64,000 bases of DNA from Polycladidibacter hongkongensis (GTDB lineage Bacteria > Pseudomonadota > Alphaproteobacteria > Rhizobiales > Stappiaceae). The stretch lies in contig NZ_LLWC01000008.1 of assembly GCF_001561995.1 (NCBI RefSeq), positions 248,001 through 312,000 of the forward strand, read 5' to 3'. The notes beneath the pieces were generated by a model that was given only the letters and a program-made list of their open reading frames with translations, was not told the DNA's origin and ran no database searches. This document shows, in pieces, positions 55,004 to 63,577 of this stretch (the stretch's first letter is position 1; every line of letters starts with the position of its first letter). A program made the translations under genes and the position numbers.

Positions 55004-55798
55004 ATGCTGAGCACAGACAACCTTGGTTACTCCCGTGGTAAAGCGCAGGTCCTGCGGGGCATTACCGCGTGTTTCAGGCCCGGCGAGATATCGGTGATTA
55101 TCGGCCCCAATGGCGCTGGCAAGTCCTCGCTGCTGGGATGCCTTACTGGTGAATTGAAGCCAACTGCTGGCAAGATCGAGCTGGAGGGGCGTCACCTAGC
55201 CTCTTTGTCTGCGCGTGATTTGGCGGCCCGTCGGGCGGTACTGGCGCAGTCGAACAACCTGTCCTTTCCCTTTACCGTTACCGAAGTCATCGCCTTGGGA
55301 GCAACAGCAAATGCCCAGCACCTGCCCTCGCAGGAAGCTGCGCCATTGCCTCCGCAGCAAATGATAGAACAGGCATTGGCAAAAGTTGGTTTGCTGCAAT
55401 ATGCCAACAGGCTGTATCAGCAGCTCTCAGGGGGGGAGAAGCAGCGTGTTCAGTTGGCCCGCGTGCTGTGTCAGGTATGGTACCCTGTAAGCGATGCGGG
55501 CCCATCCCTGCTGTTTCTTGATGAGCCCACGGCAGGGTTAGATTTGAAGTATCAATTCGATCTGATGGAAATGGCGCGAGGCTATGCCAAGGCAGGAGGA
55601 TGCGTTATCGCTGTTCTGCATGAACTGGATATGGCCTACACTTTCGCCGATCAGCTATTGCTGCTGGAAAATGGCACAATCGCAGCCTGTGGCAAGCCGG
55701 AGGAGCTGGACATGCCGCAGCTGTTAAAGTCCGTCTATAAATTGAGCGATAGCCTCATCGCACAAAAGGCAGGGGCAAGCGCCCGCCTGCTTGCCTAA
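55004..55798 (+). CDS. hmuV: Hemin ABC transporter ATP-binding protein
   Basis: 264-residue ATPase of the BtuD/HmuV type. Walker A GPNGAGKSSLLGCL, Q-loop LAQSNNLSFPF, signature LSGGEKQRVQLARVL, Walker B LLFLDEPTAGLD, switch His in AVLHELDMAY. The short insert CQVWYPVSDAGPS before Walker B is typical of HmuV. GGAGG precedes the ATG. Its stop interlocks with the convergent response-regulator stop (four-base overlap). Confidence 0.95.
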   Translation: MLSTDNLGYSRGKAQVLRGITACFRPGEISVIIGPNGAGKSSLLGCLTGELKPTAGKIELEGRHLASLSARDLAARRAVLAQSNNLSFPFTVTEVIALGATANAQHLPSQEAAPLPPQQMIEQALAKVGLLQYANRLYQQLSGGEKQRVQLARVLCQVWYPVSDAGPSLLFLDEPTAGLDLKYQFDLMEMARGYAKAGGCVIAVLHELDMAYTFADQLLLLENGTIAACGKPEELDMPQLLKSVYKLSDSLIAQKAGASARLLA

Positions 55799-56547
55799 GT
55801 GTCGTCCTCTAGGTTTAGATGGTGGTGAAGTTCCTTTTCCGCCATCTCTAGCGTCTTGCCGTTCAGTTGGCGGCTCATAAGGGCCACCGCCACAGCGCGA
55901 TTGCGCCGGTTATAAGCGCCAACACCATCCTTTAGCTTTGGCACCTCGCAGATCCCCAGTTTGGCATAGAGATTTTGCAAGCGCGCCTGCACACTGCGCA
56001 CGGAGATGCCGCGCCGTGCCGCAATTCCCCCATCAGTCAGACCAAGGGCAATGTCCACGAGGATTTCATATTCCTTATCGGACAATGCGGAGAACTTGTT
56101 CTCGCTGCGTTGCTTTATCCCGCTTATTTCGCGGTCGATGATGTTCTGCCCATCGCGGAAAATGCCAATGATCGCGCGCTCTAAACGGTCCTTTGCCGTT
56201 GTTTTTAGCAAGTAACCATAATTCGCTTTGGGAGGCGCAACCCGTGTAATCCCGCGCACATAGGCTTCATCAGAATAATTTGACCAGAACATAATCGGTG
56301 TATGCGCCCGACGGTTCCAAATTGTCTTGGCGATATCAACGCCGGTTTTCTTCGGCACCTGCAAGTCAAGAATCGCCGCGTCCGGCCGGTAATCCTGACT
56401 AAGGCGCGTGCCCTGCTCTCCGTCAGATGCCTCTAGAATCTGCCCGATTTGTAAGTCGCTCTCTTGCAGGGTTTTTCGCAGGAATTCGCGGTGCAGAGCG
56501 TCGTCCTCAACGATCAACAGGGTTTCAATTTCGCAATGTGTGCTCAT
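55795..56547 (-). CDS. NarL/LuxR-type response regulator
   Basis: 250 residues. Receiver (about 8-130) with VEDD, phospho-acceptor AILDLQVPKKTG and lysine in YLLKTT; output helix-turn-helix (about 150-215) in LSDKEYEILVDIALGLTDGGIAARRGISVRSVQARLQNLYAKLG. The start overlaps the kinase stop (ATGA), so the pair is translationally coupled. Target genes unknown; the closest candidates are hmu and the sugar-transport cluster on either side. Confidence 0.92.
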   Translation of the reverse strand: MSTHCEIETLLIVEDDALHREFLRKTLQESDLQIGQILEASDGEQGTRLSQDYRPDAAILDLQVPKKTGVDIAKTIWNRRAHTPIMFWSNYSDEAYVRGITRVAPPKANYGYLLKTTAKDRLERAIIGIFRDGQNIIDREISGIKQRSENKFSALSDKEYEILVDIALGLTDGGIAARRGISVRSVQARLQNLYAKLGICEVPKLKDGVGAYNRRNRAVAVALMSRQLNGKTLEMAEKELHHHLNLEDDT

Positions 56548-57764
56548 TGTGCACCTGCTTCTTTCATTTGTACTTCGAGTGCAATCAACGTGCCGCCAAG
56601 GCGTGGGCAGCGCTTAACATCAAATTCGGCTCCAATGAGCGCCGCACGCGTGCGCATATTATGCATGCCCCCTTGGCTAAACTCGCTGTCCTCCTCAAGC
56701 CCGGCGCCATTATCGCGCACACTCACACGCAGCCGCCCACTCTTGTTTTCAAAGGAGATGCAGATGATATCCCCACCGGAATGCTTCAAGGCATTGTTAA
56801 TGGCCTCTTGCAGCACGCGGTAGATGGTCAGCCGAATTGTCAGGGGTAATTCGTCGGTTTTGCCCTCGGTTTCATCGCGAACATCGCAATGGAACACCCC
56901 CGGCACCATGGCCCGCGCCCTGTCTAGTTGAAAGCTGACAGCTTCAGGCAAACCAAATAGCTCAAGAAATGTGGGCTTGGCATCGTCGATGATAATCCGC
57001 AGCTCGGTGAGGCAATGCTGGATATCGCGGCGCACCTGCTCCAGCCGTTTTCCCTTCAGCACATCCGCATCTGCTAAACTTCGAGAAAGGCGTGAGAGAT
57101 CGGCTAGCGTTTGATCATGCAAATCCATGCCAATCTGTGCTCTTGCCCTCTCCAGCTCCTCGGTAAGATAGCGGGCGCCGGTACGCAAGCCTTCCAGCCG
57201 CGCCTTCTCTTTCTCCCGCGCCAATTCTGCTCTGCGCACAAGATCAGATTGGCGCAGTGCATAGAAATAGGGGCCGATGATATCGGCAACCAATATGGCG
57301 TTTTCAATATCAACCTGCTGATAGGTGCCCGCGATTTTATTGGAAAGCGACAATGCGCCAATCATTTCCCCAGCCACGCGCAACGGCACATGAATGCGCC
57401 CCTTGAGATCCGCAGAGAAGATCGGCTCGTTAAACATCCCCTCGACAAGAAACCGCGGGTCCTCCTGAGCGTTATCAGTGATGAGATAGTCCACTTCCCC
57501 ACGTAGCAAACTGCGAATCGGGCTGGTGGAGACCAGCTTGTTAACGCCGCCCCAATCCGTGTGCAGACCGCTTTCGTAAGCCACCAGTCGGGTCTGGTCT
57601 CCATCCAGAATAACGGCGTCAAAGTGATCATGCGGCAAAATCCGTTGGATCTCGCTAGACACGGCAGAAATAACAGATTGAAAACCAACCCGTCCGGCAA
57701 TCGCACGAACGATGTTAAAAAACAGAGATGCGGTCATTCCAGTGGTGTCTTGCGCGTTACTCAT
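56544..57764 (-). CDS. GAF-domain sensor histidine kinase (NarX/HisKA_3 type)
   Basis: 406 residues, no membrane helix. GAF-like sensor (about 15-165), linker coiled coil (LAREKEKARLEGLRTGARYLTEELERARA), the HisKA_3 phospho-site GMDLHDQTLADLSRLSR, and an ATPase domain with VLQEAINNALKHSGG, VRDNGAGL and GGMHNMRTRAALIG. A cytoplasmic signal is expected. No Shine-Dalgarno is visible; a perfect palindrome ACTACTAGTAGT (57769-57780) sits five bases before the ATG. Coupled to the response regulator downstream. Confidence 0.9.
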   Translation of the reverse strand: MSNAQDTTGMTASLFFNIVRAIAGRVGFQSVISAVSSEIQRILPHDHFDAVILDGDQTRLVAYESGLHTDWGGVNKLVSTSPIRSLLRGEVDYLITDNAQEDPRFLVEGMFNEPIFSADLKGRIHVPLRVAGEMIGALSLSNKIAGTYQQVDIENAILVADIIGPYFYALRQSDLVRRAELAREKEKARLEGLRTGARYLTEELERARAQIGMDLHDQTLADLSRLSRSLADADVLKGKRLEQVRRDIQHCLTELRIIIDDAKPTFLELFGLPEAVSFQLDRARAMVPGVFHCDVRDETEGKTDELPLTIRLTIYRVLQEAINNALKHSGGDIICISFENKSGRLRVSVRDNGAGLEEDSEFSQGGMHNMRTRAALIGAEFDVKRCPRLGGTLIALEVQMKEAGAQ

Positions 57765-57928
57765 TAGAACTACTAGTAGTCGTGGGTTTCATGCAGCCAT
57801 CATAGGCAAATGCGCGCAAAAGTCCTGCGGGATACCGCAGGAGGTATGGGCCATTCCACATTTTGCAACCAGATGTTTCAAGCTAGCTTGAGACAACCTA
57901 AAAAGCATGCATGTGGGGAGTTGTTCGC

Positions 57929-58840
57929 GTGCCCATCGCAAAAACAATAGCTTATACAGAAAACTATCGAAAACTGGTTCTTCCGGGCGCGGCGGTTGAG
58001 ACTTTGCAATCCGGGATGTTGTGGGCCGAAGGGCCGGTGTATTTCCCGCAAGGCGATTACGTTATATGGTCTGATATTCCAAACAATCGCCTTTGGCAGT
58101 GGGTCCCCGATTTGGGCCCTCGTGTATACACTCATGCCTCTAACAATAGAAACGGTAACACAAGGGACGCGCAAGGACGGTTGATCTCTTGCTGTCACCT
58201 GACACGCTCCGTGGTGCGAACCGAAGCGAATGGCGACCAGACAACACTGGCTGATGCACACGCTGGAAAGCCATTGAACTCTCCGAATGATGTCATCGTT
58301 GGGCCAGATGGTGCTGTTTGGTTCACCGATCCGACCTACGGCATCATGAGCGACTATGAGGGGCGCCGCTGCACACCCGAGCAAGATGGTTGCTATGTGT
58401 ATCGCATCGACCCGCAAACCGGTGCAGTCGAAGCAAAAGTTACCAGCCTGAAAATGCCGAACGGCTTGGCCTTCGCGCCCAACGGCAAAACCTTGTATGT
58501 GGCCGATTCCTCTCGCTCGCATTTCTCCGATGGCTATCATCATCTCTTTGCCTTTGATGCGACAGACACCTCTGGTGAACTGCAAAACAAGCGTGTTTTT
58601 GCAGAAATTGAGCATGGTGTGCCCGATGGCTTGCGCGTGGATGTGATGGGCAATCTCTGGATTTCCTCCGCACGCGGGGTTGAAACCTATAGCGCCGAGG
58701 GCACACTCGAAGGTTACATCGAGTTGCCTGAAACCGTAGCAAATCTCTGTTTTGGCGGCCCCAAAAGGAACCGCCTGTTTATCACCGCATCTACTTCCCT
58801 TTATGCGGTTTATGTGGCTGTTAGCGGTCACGAGTTTTAA
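57929..58840 (+). CDS. SMP-30/gluconolactonase family lactone hydrolase
   Basis: About 303 residues, six-bladed beta-propeller. Residues matching the SMP-30 metal site can be placed: Glu in LWAEGPVYFP, Asn in SPNDVIVGPDGAVWFTDP and MPNGLAFAPN, Asp in VPDGLRVDVMGNLWIS. GTG at 57929 is preceded by GGGGAG. It is the first gene before a ribose-type ABC transporter, separated from the binding protein by a hairpin, so it probably acts on a sugar lactone linked to the imported compound. No signal peptide is seen, suggesting a cytoplasmic enzyme. Confidence 0.88.
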   Translation: MPIAKTIAYTENYRKLVLPGAAVETLQSGMLWAEGPVYFPQGDYVIWSDIPNNRLWQWVPDLGPRVYTHASNNRNGNTRDAQGRLISCCHLTRSVVRTEANGDQTTLADAHAGKPLNSPNDVIVGPDGAVWFTDPTYGIMSDYEGRRCTPEQDGCYVYRIDPQTGAVEAKVTSLKMPNGLAFAPNGKTLYVADSSRSHFSDGYHHLFAFDATDTSGELQNKRVFAEIEHGVPDGLRVDVMGNLWISSARGVETYSAEGTLEGYIELPETVANLCFGGPKRNRLFITASTSLYAVYVAVSGHEF

Positions 58841-58851
58841 ACTCTTTTAAA

Positions 58852-58877
58852 AGAGCCACCGGGGGGAGTGTGGCTCT
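58852..58877 (+). other. Intercistronic hairpin before the binding-protein gene
   Basis: AGAGCCAC, ten-base G-rich loop, GTGGCTCT: a perfect eight-pair stem without a T-run, 19 bases before the binding-protein start. Likely a partial terminator or an RNA-end protector rather than a full stop. Confidence 0.6.
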
Positions 58878-58895
58878 GAAAACTGGGAGAAAAGA

Positions 58896-59924
58896 ATGTC
58901 CGATAAAAAAGAAGTACTTGGCGATAGCCAGCGTCGTAGTTTTTTGAAAGGTGTTGCTCTTGGCTCTGCTGCGCTTGGTGCAGGCCTTGTATCTCCTTCC
59001 ATGCCAGTTGCAGGGCTTGGCCAGCAGGGCGTTGCGCGTGCGGCTGATGGCCGTTACAAAATGGCCTTCATCCAGTGGCAGCCACACACAGTGCCAGCTG
59101 CATGGAGCAACGGCATTAAGGAAGTTCTGGATACACAGAACAACATTGATTACCAGCTGCTTGATGGCCAGAATAAGGTTGAAGTGCAGGTTAGCCTTAT
59201 GGATACCCTCATCAATGAGGGTGCTAATGTCATCTTCCTGCAGCCGATTGATAGCGTGGCGCTTGGGCCGTCCATCAAGAAGGCACGCCGTCGCGGTATC
59301 TCTGTCATTACCTTGAACATTGATGCAGCGGAAGAGCATGCCGCGCACGTTGAAATGAACCACTATTTCGGCGCGATGGACATCGCCAAGGAAATGGGTA
59401 ACCGCATGGGTGGCAAAGGTAAGGTTGCGATCCTGAACGCACCTCCAGGCATCATCATTCGCGATCAGCGTACCAACGGCTTTATTGACGGAATGAAGGA
59501 GCATCATCCGAACATCGAAATTGCTGCTGATCAGGTTGCCGATTGGTCGCGTAAAAAAGCTCAGGACGTTCTGTTCAATATCCTGACCGCACAACCTGAT
59601 ATCACCGGTGTTTATGGCATCAACGATTCCATGGCACTTGGCGCAGTGGACGTTGCCAAGCAAAAAGGCATCCTCGACAAGATGGTGATCTTCGGCAACG
59701 ACGGTGAGCGCGCAGCTCTGGAATCCATCGAAAACGGCGAGCTGACAGGTACACAGTACACTGACGTGTATCAGCAAGGCCGTTTTGCCGGCTCTGTAGC
59801 ATCTGTGCTTGCGTCTGGTGGTGTGTCCGCTAAGTCGTTTGAGCAACAGGGTAAACTCCTGATGCCATATACCATTGCAACTGCGGAAAACGTTAGCTCA
59901 ATCCAGCCTGCACAGCGCTGGTAA
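58896..59924 (+). CDS. Sugar ABC transporter substrate-binding protein (Tat-exported, RbsB-like)
   Basis: 342 residues. The N-terminus carries a twin-arginine signal (QRRSFLKG, then ALGSAALGAGLV, ending ARA-A). The mature part is a type I periplasmic binding protein: INEGANVIFLQPIDSVALGPSIKKARRRGISVITLN, then GVYGINDSMALGAVDVAKQKG and FGNDGERAALE. A Tat signal is unusual for this family, which is mostly Sec-exported. GGGAG precedes the ATG. First of the binding protein-permease-ATPase-permease set; substrate unknown. Confidence 0.92.
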   Translation: MSDKKEVLGDSQRRSFLKGVALGSAALGAGLVSPSMPVAGLGQQGVARAADGRYKMAFIQWQPHTVPAAWSNGIKEVLDTQNNIDYQLLDGQNKVEVQVSLMDTLINEGANVIFLQPIDSVALGPSIKKARRRGISVITLNIDAAEEHAAHVEMNHYFGAMDIAKEMGNRMGGKGKVAILNAPPGIIIRDQRTNGFIDGMKEHHPNIEIAADQVADWSRKKAQDVLFNILTAQPDITGVYGINDSMALGAVDVAKQKGILDKMVIFGNDGERAALESIENGELTGTQYTDVYQQGRFAGSVASVLASGGVSAKSFEQQGKLLMPYTIATAENVSSIQPAQRW

Positions 59925-59938
59925 GCCTCTCCCCCGCT

Positions 59939-59975
59939 GCGCTGTGGGCCTTCGTCCAAGTTGGGCCCACAGCGC
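59939..59975 (+). other. Intercistronic hairpin after the binding-protein gene
   Basis: GCGCTGTGGGCC, 13-base loop, GGCCCACAGCGC: a perfect twelve-pair stem with no following T-run. Such structures after binding-protein genes usually protect the upstream message so that it outnumbers the permease mRNA. Confidence 0.75.
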
Positions 59976-60004
59976 CTAAAATCTATCGCCAGATGGAAAA
60001 AACA

Positions 60005-61030
60005 ATGTCACTTTTGCGCCGAATACCCAATTTGGAGCTGCTCGCGTTTTTCGTCGTGCTCTCCGTGTTCTTTTGCTTTTATGCGCCCCATTTCAATACG
60101 GCGTCTAATGTTGAGAATCTGCTCTCAGGCTATGCGTTTATCGCAATTCTTGCCATTGGCCAGTCCTACCCGATTATGGTGCGTGGTATAGATTTGAGCA
60201 TTGGCTCGATTGTTGCGCTGGGCGCGATGATCATTTTTGATCTGGTGATGATTTGGGAAGTGCCGGGCTATCTCGCCATGCCACTTGCTCTGTGCGTTGC
60301 CCTTGCCGCCGGCGCAGTTAATGGTGCACTCATTGTTTATTGCCGCTTGCAGCCATTTGTTGCAACGCTAGCCAGCATGGCAGCCTATCGCGGGCTCGTA
60401 TACGCTATCTCTGGCCGCCAACTGTTTCCAGAACTGGCCACAAAGCCAATCCGCGATCCTTGGATCACCGGCATTGAAGAATACTATGATATCGGCGGCG
60501 CAACCGGTTTGGATCAAGTGGTGAACCTGCCGTGGATTCCGTTGTCCTTCCTTATCTTGATCGCCGTCATGGTCACCTCGCAAGTCATGTTGAGTCACAC
60601 CAACTTCGGTAAAAATTTCAAAATCACCGGCGGTAATCCGGAAGCCGCCCGCTTGGCTGGAATAAACACCAAGCGCACCATTATCTCCGCCTACGCAATC
60701 TCCGGGTTCTGTGCTGGTCTTGCCGCAATCATTCTGGTTGCCCGTTTGACAACGGCAACAGAAGCACTGGGTAACGGTATGGAGCTTACCGCGATTGCCG
60801 CAGCCGTTATTGGTGGCATCAGTCTGCAAGGTGGTCTTGGCAATTCGATTGGCCCTGTTGTTGGTGCCTTCTTGCTTGGCATCATCCTTATCGGCCTAAC
60901 TTTGATGGGGGTTTCCCAGTTCGTTCAGCAGATCCTTTCCGGTGCAATTTTGGTCGGGGCGGTCACCTACGATCTCTATATGTCTAAAACGCGCGCTCGC
61001 CGGGCCCGCGCGCTGCAAAGCGGGGTATAA
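60005..61030 (+). CDS. Ribose-type ABC transporter permease (first)
   Basis: RbsC-family permease, about 341 residues with eight to ten helices. Diagnostic: SYPIMVRGIDLSIGSIVALGAM, NGALIVYCRLQPFVATLASMAAYRGLVYAISG, FGKNFKITGGNPEAARLAGINTKRTIISAYAISGFCAGLA and AAVIGGISLQGGLGNSIGPVVGAFLLG. ATG at 60005 chosen over 59993, which lacks a Shine-Dalgarno. Separated by three bases from the ATPase gene. Distinct in sequence from the second permease at 62.6 kb. Confidence 0.94.
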   Translation: MSLLRRIPNLELLAFFVVLSVFFCFYAPHFNTASNVENLLSGYAFIAILAIGQSYPIMVRGIDLSIGSIVALGAMIIFDLVMIWEVPGYLAMPLALCVALAAGAVNGALIVYCRLQPFVATLASMAAYRGLVYAISGRQLFPELATKPIRDPWITGIEEYYDIGGATGLDQVVNLPWIPLSFLILIAVMVTSQVMLSHTNFGKNFKITGGNPEAARLAGINTKRTIISAYAISGFCAGLAAIILVARLTTATEALGNGMELTAIAAAVIGGISLQGGLGNSIGPVVGAFLLGIILIGLTLMGVSQFVQQILSGAILVGAVTYDLYMSKTRARRARALQSGV

Positions 61031-61033
61031 GCC

Positions 61034-62563
61034 ATGAGCGCAGAAATTCTGTTGGAAGGGCGTAGCCTCACCAAAACATTTGGTCGCTTTACCGCCTTGC
61101 ATGCAGCCGATTTTGCCGTGCGCGCGGGCGAAGTCCATGGCCTTTGCGGCAGCAATGGTGCAGGCAAGTCGACCCTTATCAAAATCCTCACCGGCGCACA
61201 CGCACCTACAAGCGGCACGGTGGAGATTTGCGGCAAAAGTGCCATCACCGGAGATCCTCTGGCAATGCTGGATGCAGGCATCGCCTGTATCTACCAGCAC
61301 TCAAACCTCGTCGCGACGATGACCGTTCTCGACAACATCTACCTCGGTCGCGCCCCTAAAAACCGCTTCGGCTTCATCGATAAGGCACGGCAGCGCCGCG
61401 AAGCAGAGCAGCTGATGGAATCCTATGGCATCTTTTTGCCGCTGGATGAGCTGGTGAGCAATCTGGCGACAGTGAAGCAAAAAGAGCTGGAGATCCTGAA
61501 AGCACTTGCTTTGAATGCGCAAGTCATTCTGATGGATGAGCCAACAGCTTGGCTGGCACATACTGAAGTTACCAAGCTGCAGCAAACCATCGCAATGCTT
61601 AAAGGCCGCGGGGTCGGCTTGGTTTACATCTCGCACGTGTTGGATGAAGTCTTTGAGGTTTGCGACAAGCTCACCGTCATGCGTGATGGCAAGATCGTCT
61701 GGGTTGGCCCGACTGCGGAAACAAACCGGCCAGAACTGGTTGATCGCATGGTAGGCGATAGCCTTGGCGCGGCCTCGCGTGCCGCAGGAGCGCAGGAACG
61801 CTTTCCCCGTGGCAATGGAGAAGTCCGTCTCTCCTTGCAAGGCACCGGTAAAACCAATGTCTTCGATGATGTCTCACTGGATGTCCATAGTGGCGAGATC
61901 CTCTGCCTTACCGGCCTTATCGGCGCAAAACGGACAGAACTGCTGCATTGCGTTTTCGGTTCGGACAAGTTTGATAGCGGCAAAATGGTGCTGGAAGGTA
62001 AGGAAGTTGCCTTCTCATCTCCTAAAGCTGCCATTGATGCAGGTATTGCGCTGGTCCCGGAAGATAGACACATTGATGGCCTTGCCCTGGATCACTCCAT
62101 TGCGGAGAATTTGCCCCTTGCTTCCTTGGGTGGCATCTCACGTATGGGGTTACTGGACAACAAATCGTTTAATGCGGTTTGGAACCGGCAAATGGAAGAC
62201 CTGAATATTGTTCCGCGTGAACCGGGCAAGAAAGTGGGCCGGCTATCAGGCGGCAACCAGCAAAAAGTTCTGCTTGGCAAATGGCTGGAAACCAAACCGC
62301 GCGTTCTTATTCTGGACGAGCCGACAGTTGGTGTGGATGTGGGCGCAAAAGCGGAAATCTACGCCATCCTTCGCCAAATGCGCGATCAGGGCACGGCCGT
62401 TCTCGTGGTGTCATCGGATATGGAAGAGGTGATGACAATCGCAGATCGCGTTGCCGTTATGGTGCGCGGACGCCTCACCTCCACCCATGATGCCGACAAT
62501 ATTCAGCAGGATGAACTTCTCGCCCGCGTTAGCGGCGAATGGGAGGAGCGACATGCAAACTAA
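61034..62563 (+). CDS. Ribose-type ABC transporter ATPase with two fused nucleotide-binding domains
   Basis: RbsA-family protein of 509 residues. Domain 1 has an intact Walker A (GSNGAGKSTLIKIL) and Walker B (VILMDEPTAWL), but its signature is degenerate (NLATVKQKELEI). Domain 2 has a degenerate Walker A (GLIGAKRTELL) but an intact signature (LSGGNQQKVLLGKWL) and LILDEPTVGVDVGAK. So one composite ATP site is complete and the other is broken on both sides. RbsA homologues also have a weak second Walker A. Overlaps the second permease by 11 bases. Confidence 0.94.
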   Translation: MSAEILLEGRSLTKTFGRFTALHAADFAVRAGEVHGLCGSNGAGKSTLIKILTGAHAPTSGTVEICGKSAITGDPLAMLDAGIACIYQHSNLVATMTVLDNIYLGRAPKNRFGFIDKARQRREAEQLMESYGIFLPLDELVSNLATVKQKELEILKALALNAQVILMDEPTAWLAHTEVTKLQQTIAMLKGRGVGLVYISHVLDEVFEVCDKLTVMRDGKIVWVGPTAETNRPELVDRMVGDSLGAASRAAGAQERFPRGNGEVRLSLQGTGKTNVFDDVSLDVHSGEILCLTGLIGAKRTELLHCVFGSDKFDSGKMVLEGKEVAFSSPKAAIDAGIALVPEDRHIDGLALDHSIAENLPLASLGGISRMGLLDNKSFNAVWNRQMEDLNIVPREPGKKVGRLSGGNQQKVLLGKWLETKPRVLILDEPTVGVDVGAKAEIYAILRQMRDQGTAVLVVSSDMEEVMTIADRVAVMVRGRLTSTHDADNIQQDELLARVSGEWEERHAN

Positions 62564-63509
62564 CCAAATCGACATAAAGGCACTCCTGCCAGTCTACGCC
62601 CTTCCAGGTGCAATCGCCGTGATCGTTATGCTATTTACTGCGTTTGATCCTGTCTTTGTCACGCCTTCAAACCTGTTGGCAATTATTCATCAGATCTCCA
62701 TTACCGGCATCATGGCTGTCTGCATGACCTTTGTCATTATGACAGGAGGTATTGATCTCTCCGTGGGCACCGTGCTCGCCATGTCGGGGCTGATCTCCTA
62801 CTTCATGCTGCTTGCCGGATTTCCGCTGCCGCTGGCGATCACCGTTGGTATTCTCGCTGGCGCGTGTACTGGGTGCTTCACCGGCTACCTTGTCGCCTAT
62901 ATTGGCCTACCCGCCATGATCGTATCGCTCGGTAGCCTGTCGATTATTCGCGGCAGCGCTTTGCTGGCAGGTGGGCCAGACCTCCACCAAATTCAAAACC
63001 AACCCGGCTTTGAGTTTATCGGAAACGGCTTCATTGCAGGGGTGCCGCTCTCTGTCTGGCTCTTTGTGCTGGTCACCGCCATTTTGGTTTTTGTTCAGCG
63101 CAAAACCGTTTTTGGCCTGCTGGTCTCCAATGTTGGCGACAATGAGCGCGCAGCTTTCCTCTCCGGCCGTGCAACCCGTCGCATCAAAATGGCAACCTAT
63201 GCGATCTGCGGCATGGGTGCCGCCTTGGCAGGCATAATTCAGGCATCTCAGGTTCACACCGCTTCGGCAACGTTTGGCGAGTTCGGAACAGAACTGGACG
63301 TTATTGCCGCTGTCGTTTTGGGTGGCACCAGCATGATGGGTGGCAAAGGCTCAATTCTTCGCACAGTTATGGGCGTGTTGTTCCTTGGGGTCTTGAACAA
63401 CGGTTTCAACATTCTCGATGTGCCGATTGAGGCGCAACTCATGGTTAAAGGCGCGATTATCGTCGTATCGCTCTCCCTGACAGAGTGGGCAAACGCGAAA
63501 GCGGTGTAG
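62553..63509 (+). CDS. Ribose-type ABC transporter permease (second)
   Basis: RbsC-family permease, about 318 residues. Features: TFVIMTGGIDLSVGTVLAMSG, GYLVAYIGLPAMIVSLGSLSIIRGSALLAGG, RATRRIKMATYAICGMGAALAGIIQASQV and LGGTSMMGGKGSILRTVMGVLFLGVLNNGFNIL. GGGAGGAG precedes the ATG, which lies inside the ATPase gene end, so translation is coupled. With the first permease it probably forms a heterodimeric channel. Ends at a terminator. Confidence 0.94.
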   Translation: MQTNQIDIKALLPVYALPGAIAVIVMLFTAFDPVFVTPSNLLAIIHQISITGIMAVCMTFVIMTGGIDLSVGTVLAMSGLISYFMLLAGFPLPLAITVGILAGACTGCFTGYLVAYIGLPAMIVSLGSLSIIRGSALLAGGPDLHQIQNQPGFEFIGNGFIAGVPLSVWLFVLVTAILVFVQRKTVFGLLVSNVGDNERAAFLSGRATRRIKMATYAICGMGAALAGIIQASQVHTASATFGEFGTELDVIAAVVLGGTSMMGGKGSILRTVMGVLFLGVLNNGFNILDVPIEAQLMVKGAIIVVSLSLTEWANAKAV

Positions 63510-63526
63510 GCCACCTACTCTGTAAC

Positions 63527-63565
63527 AAGCGGTCGGCTCAGGCACAGGGGCCGGCCGCTTTTTTT
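63527..63565 (+). terminator. Terminator of the sugar transport operon
   Basis: AAGCGGTCGGC, loop of about 12 bases, GCCGGCCGCTT followed by T5: an eleven-pair stem with one G-T wobble and a clear T-run just after the permease stop. Confidence 0.9.
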
Positions 63566-63577
63566 GTAAGGCGCGAT

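Noticed and set aside
52005-57783. Shared TAGTAGTCGT decamer before the chemoreceptor and the GAF kinase
   Set aside because: A single ten-base match across a window of this size is expected by chance, and its distance from the two starts differs.
57878-59846. Long minus-strand open frames (317 and 341 codons) opposite the lactonase and binding-protein genes
   Set aside because: They lie antisense to strongly supported genes, show no family motifs, and arise from codon bias of the true frame.
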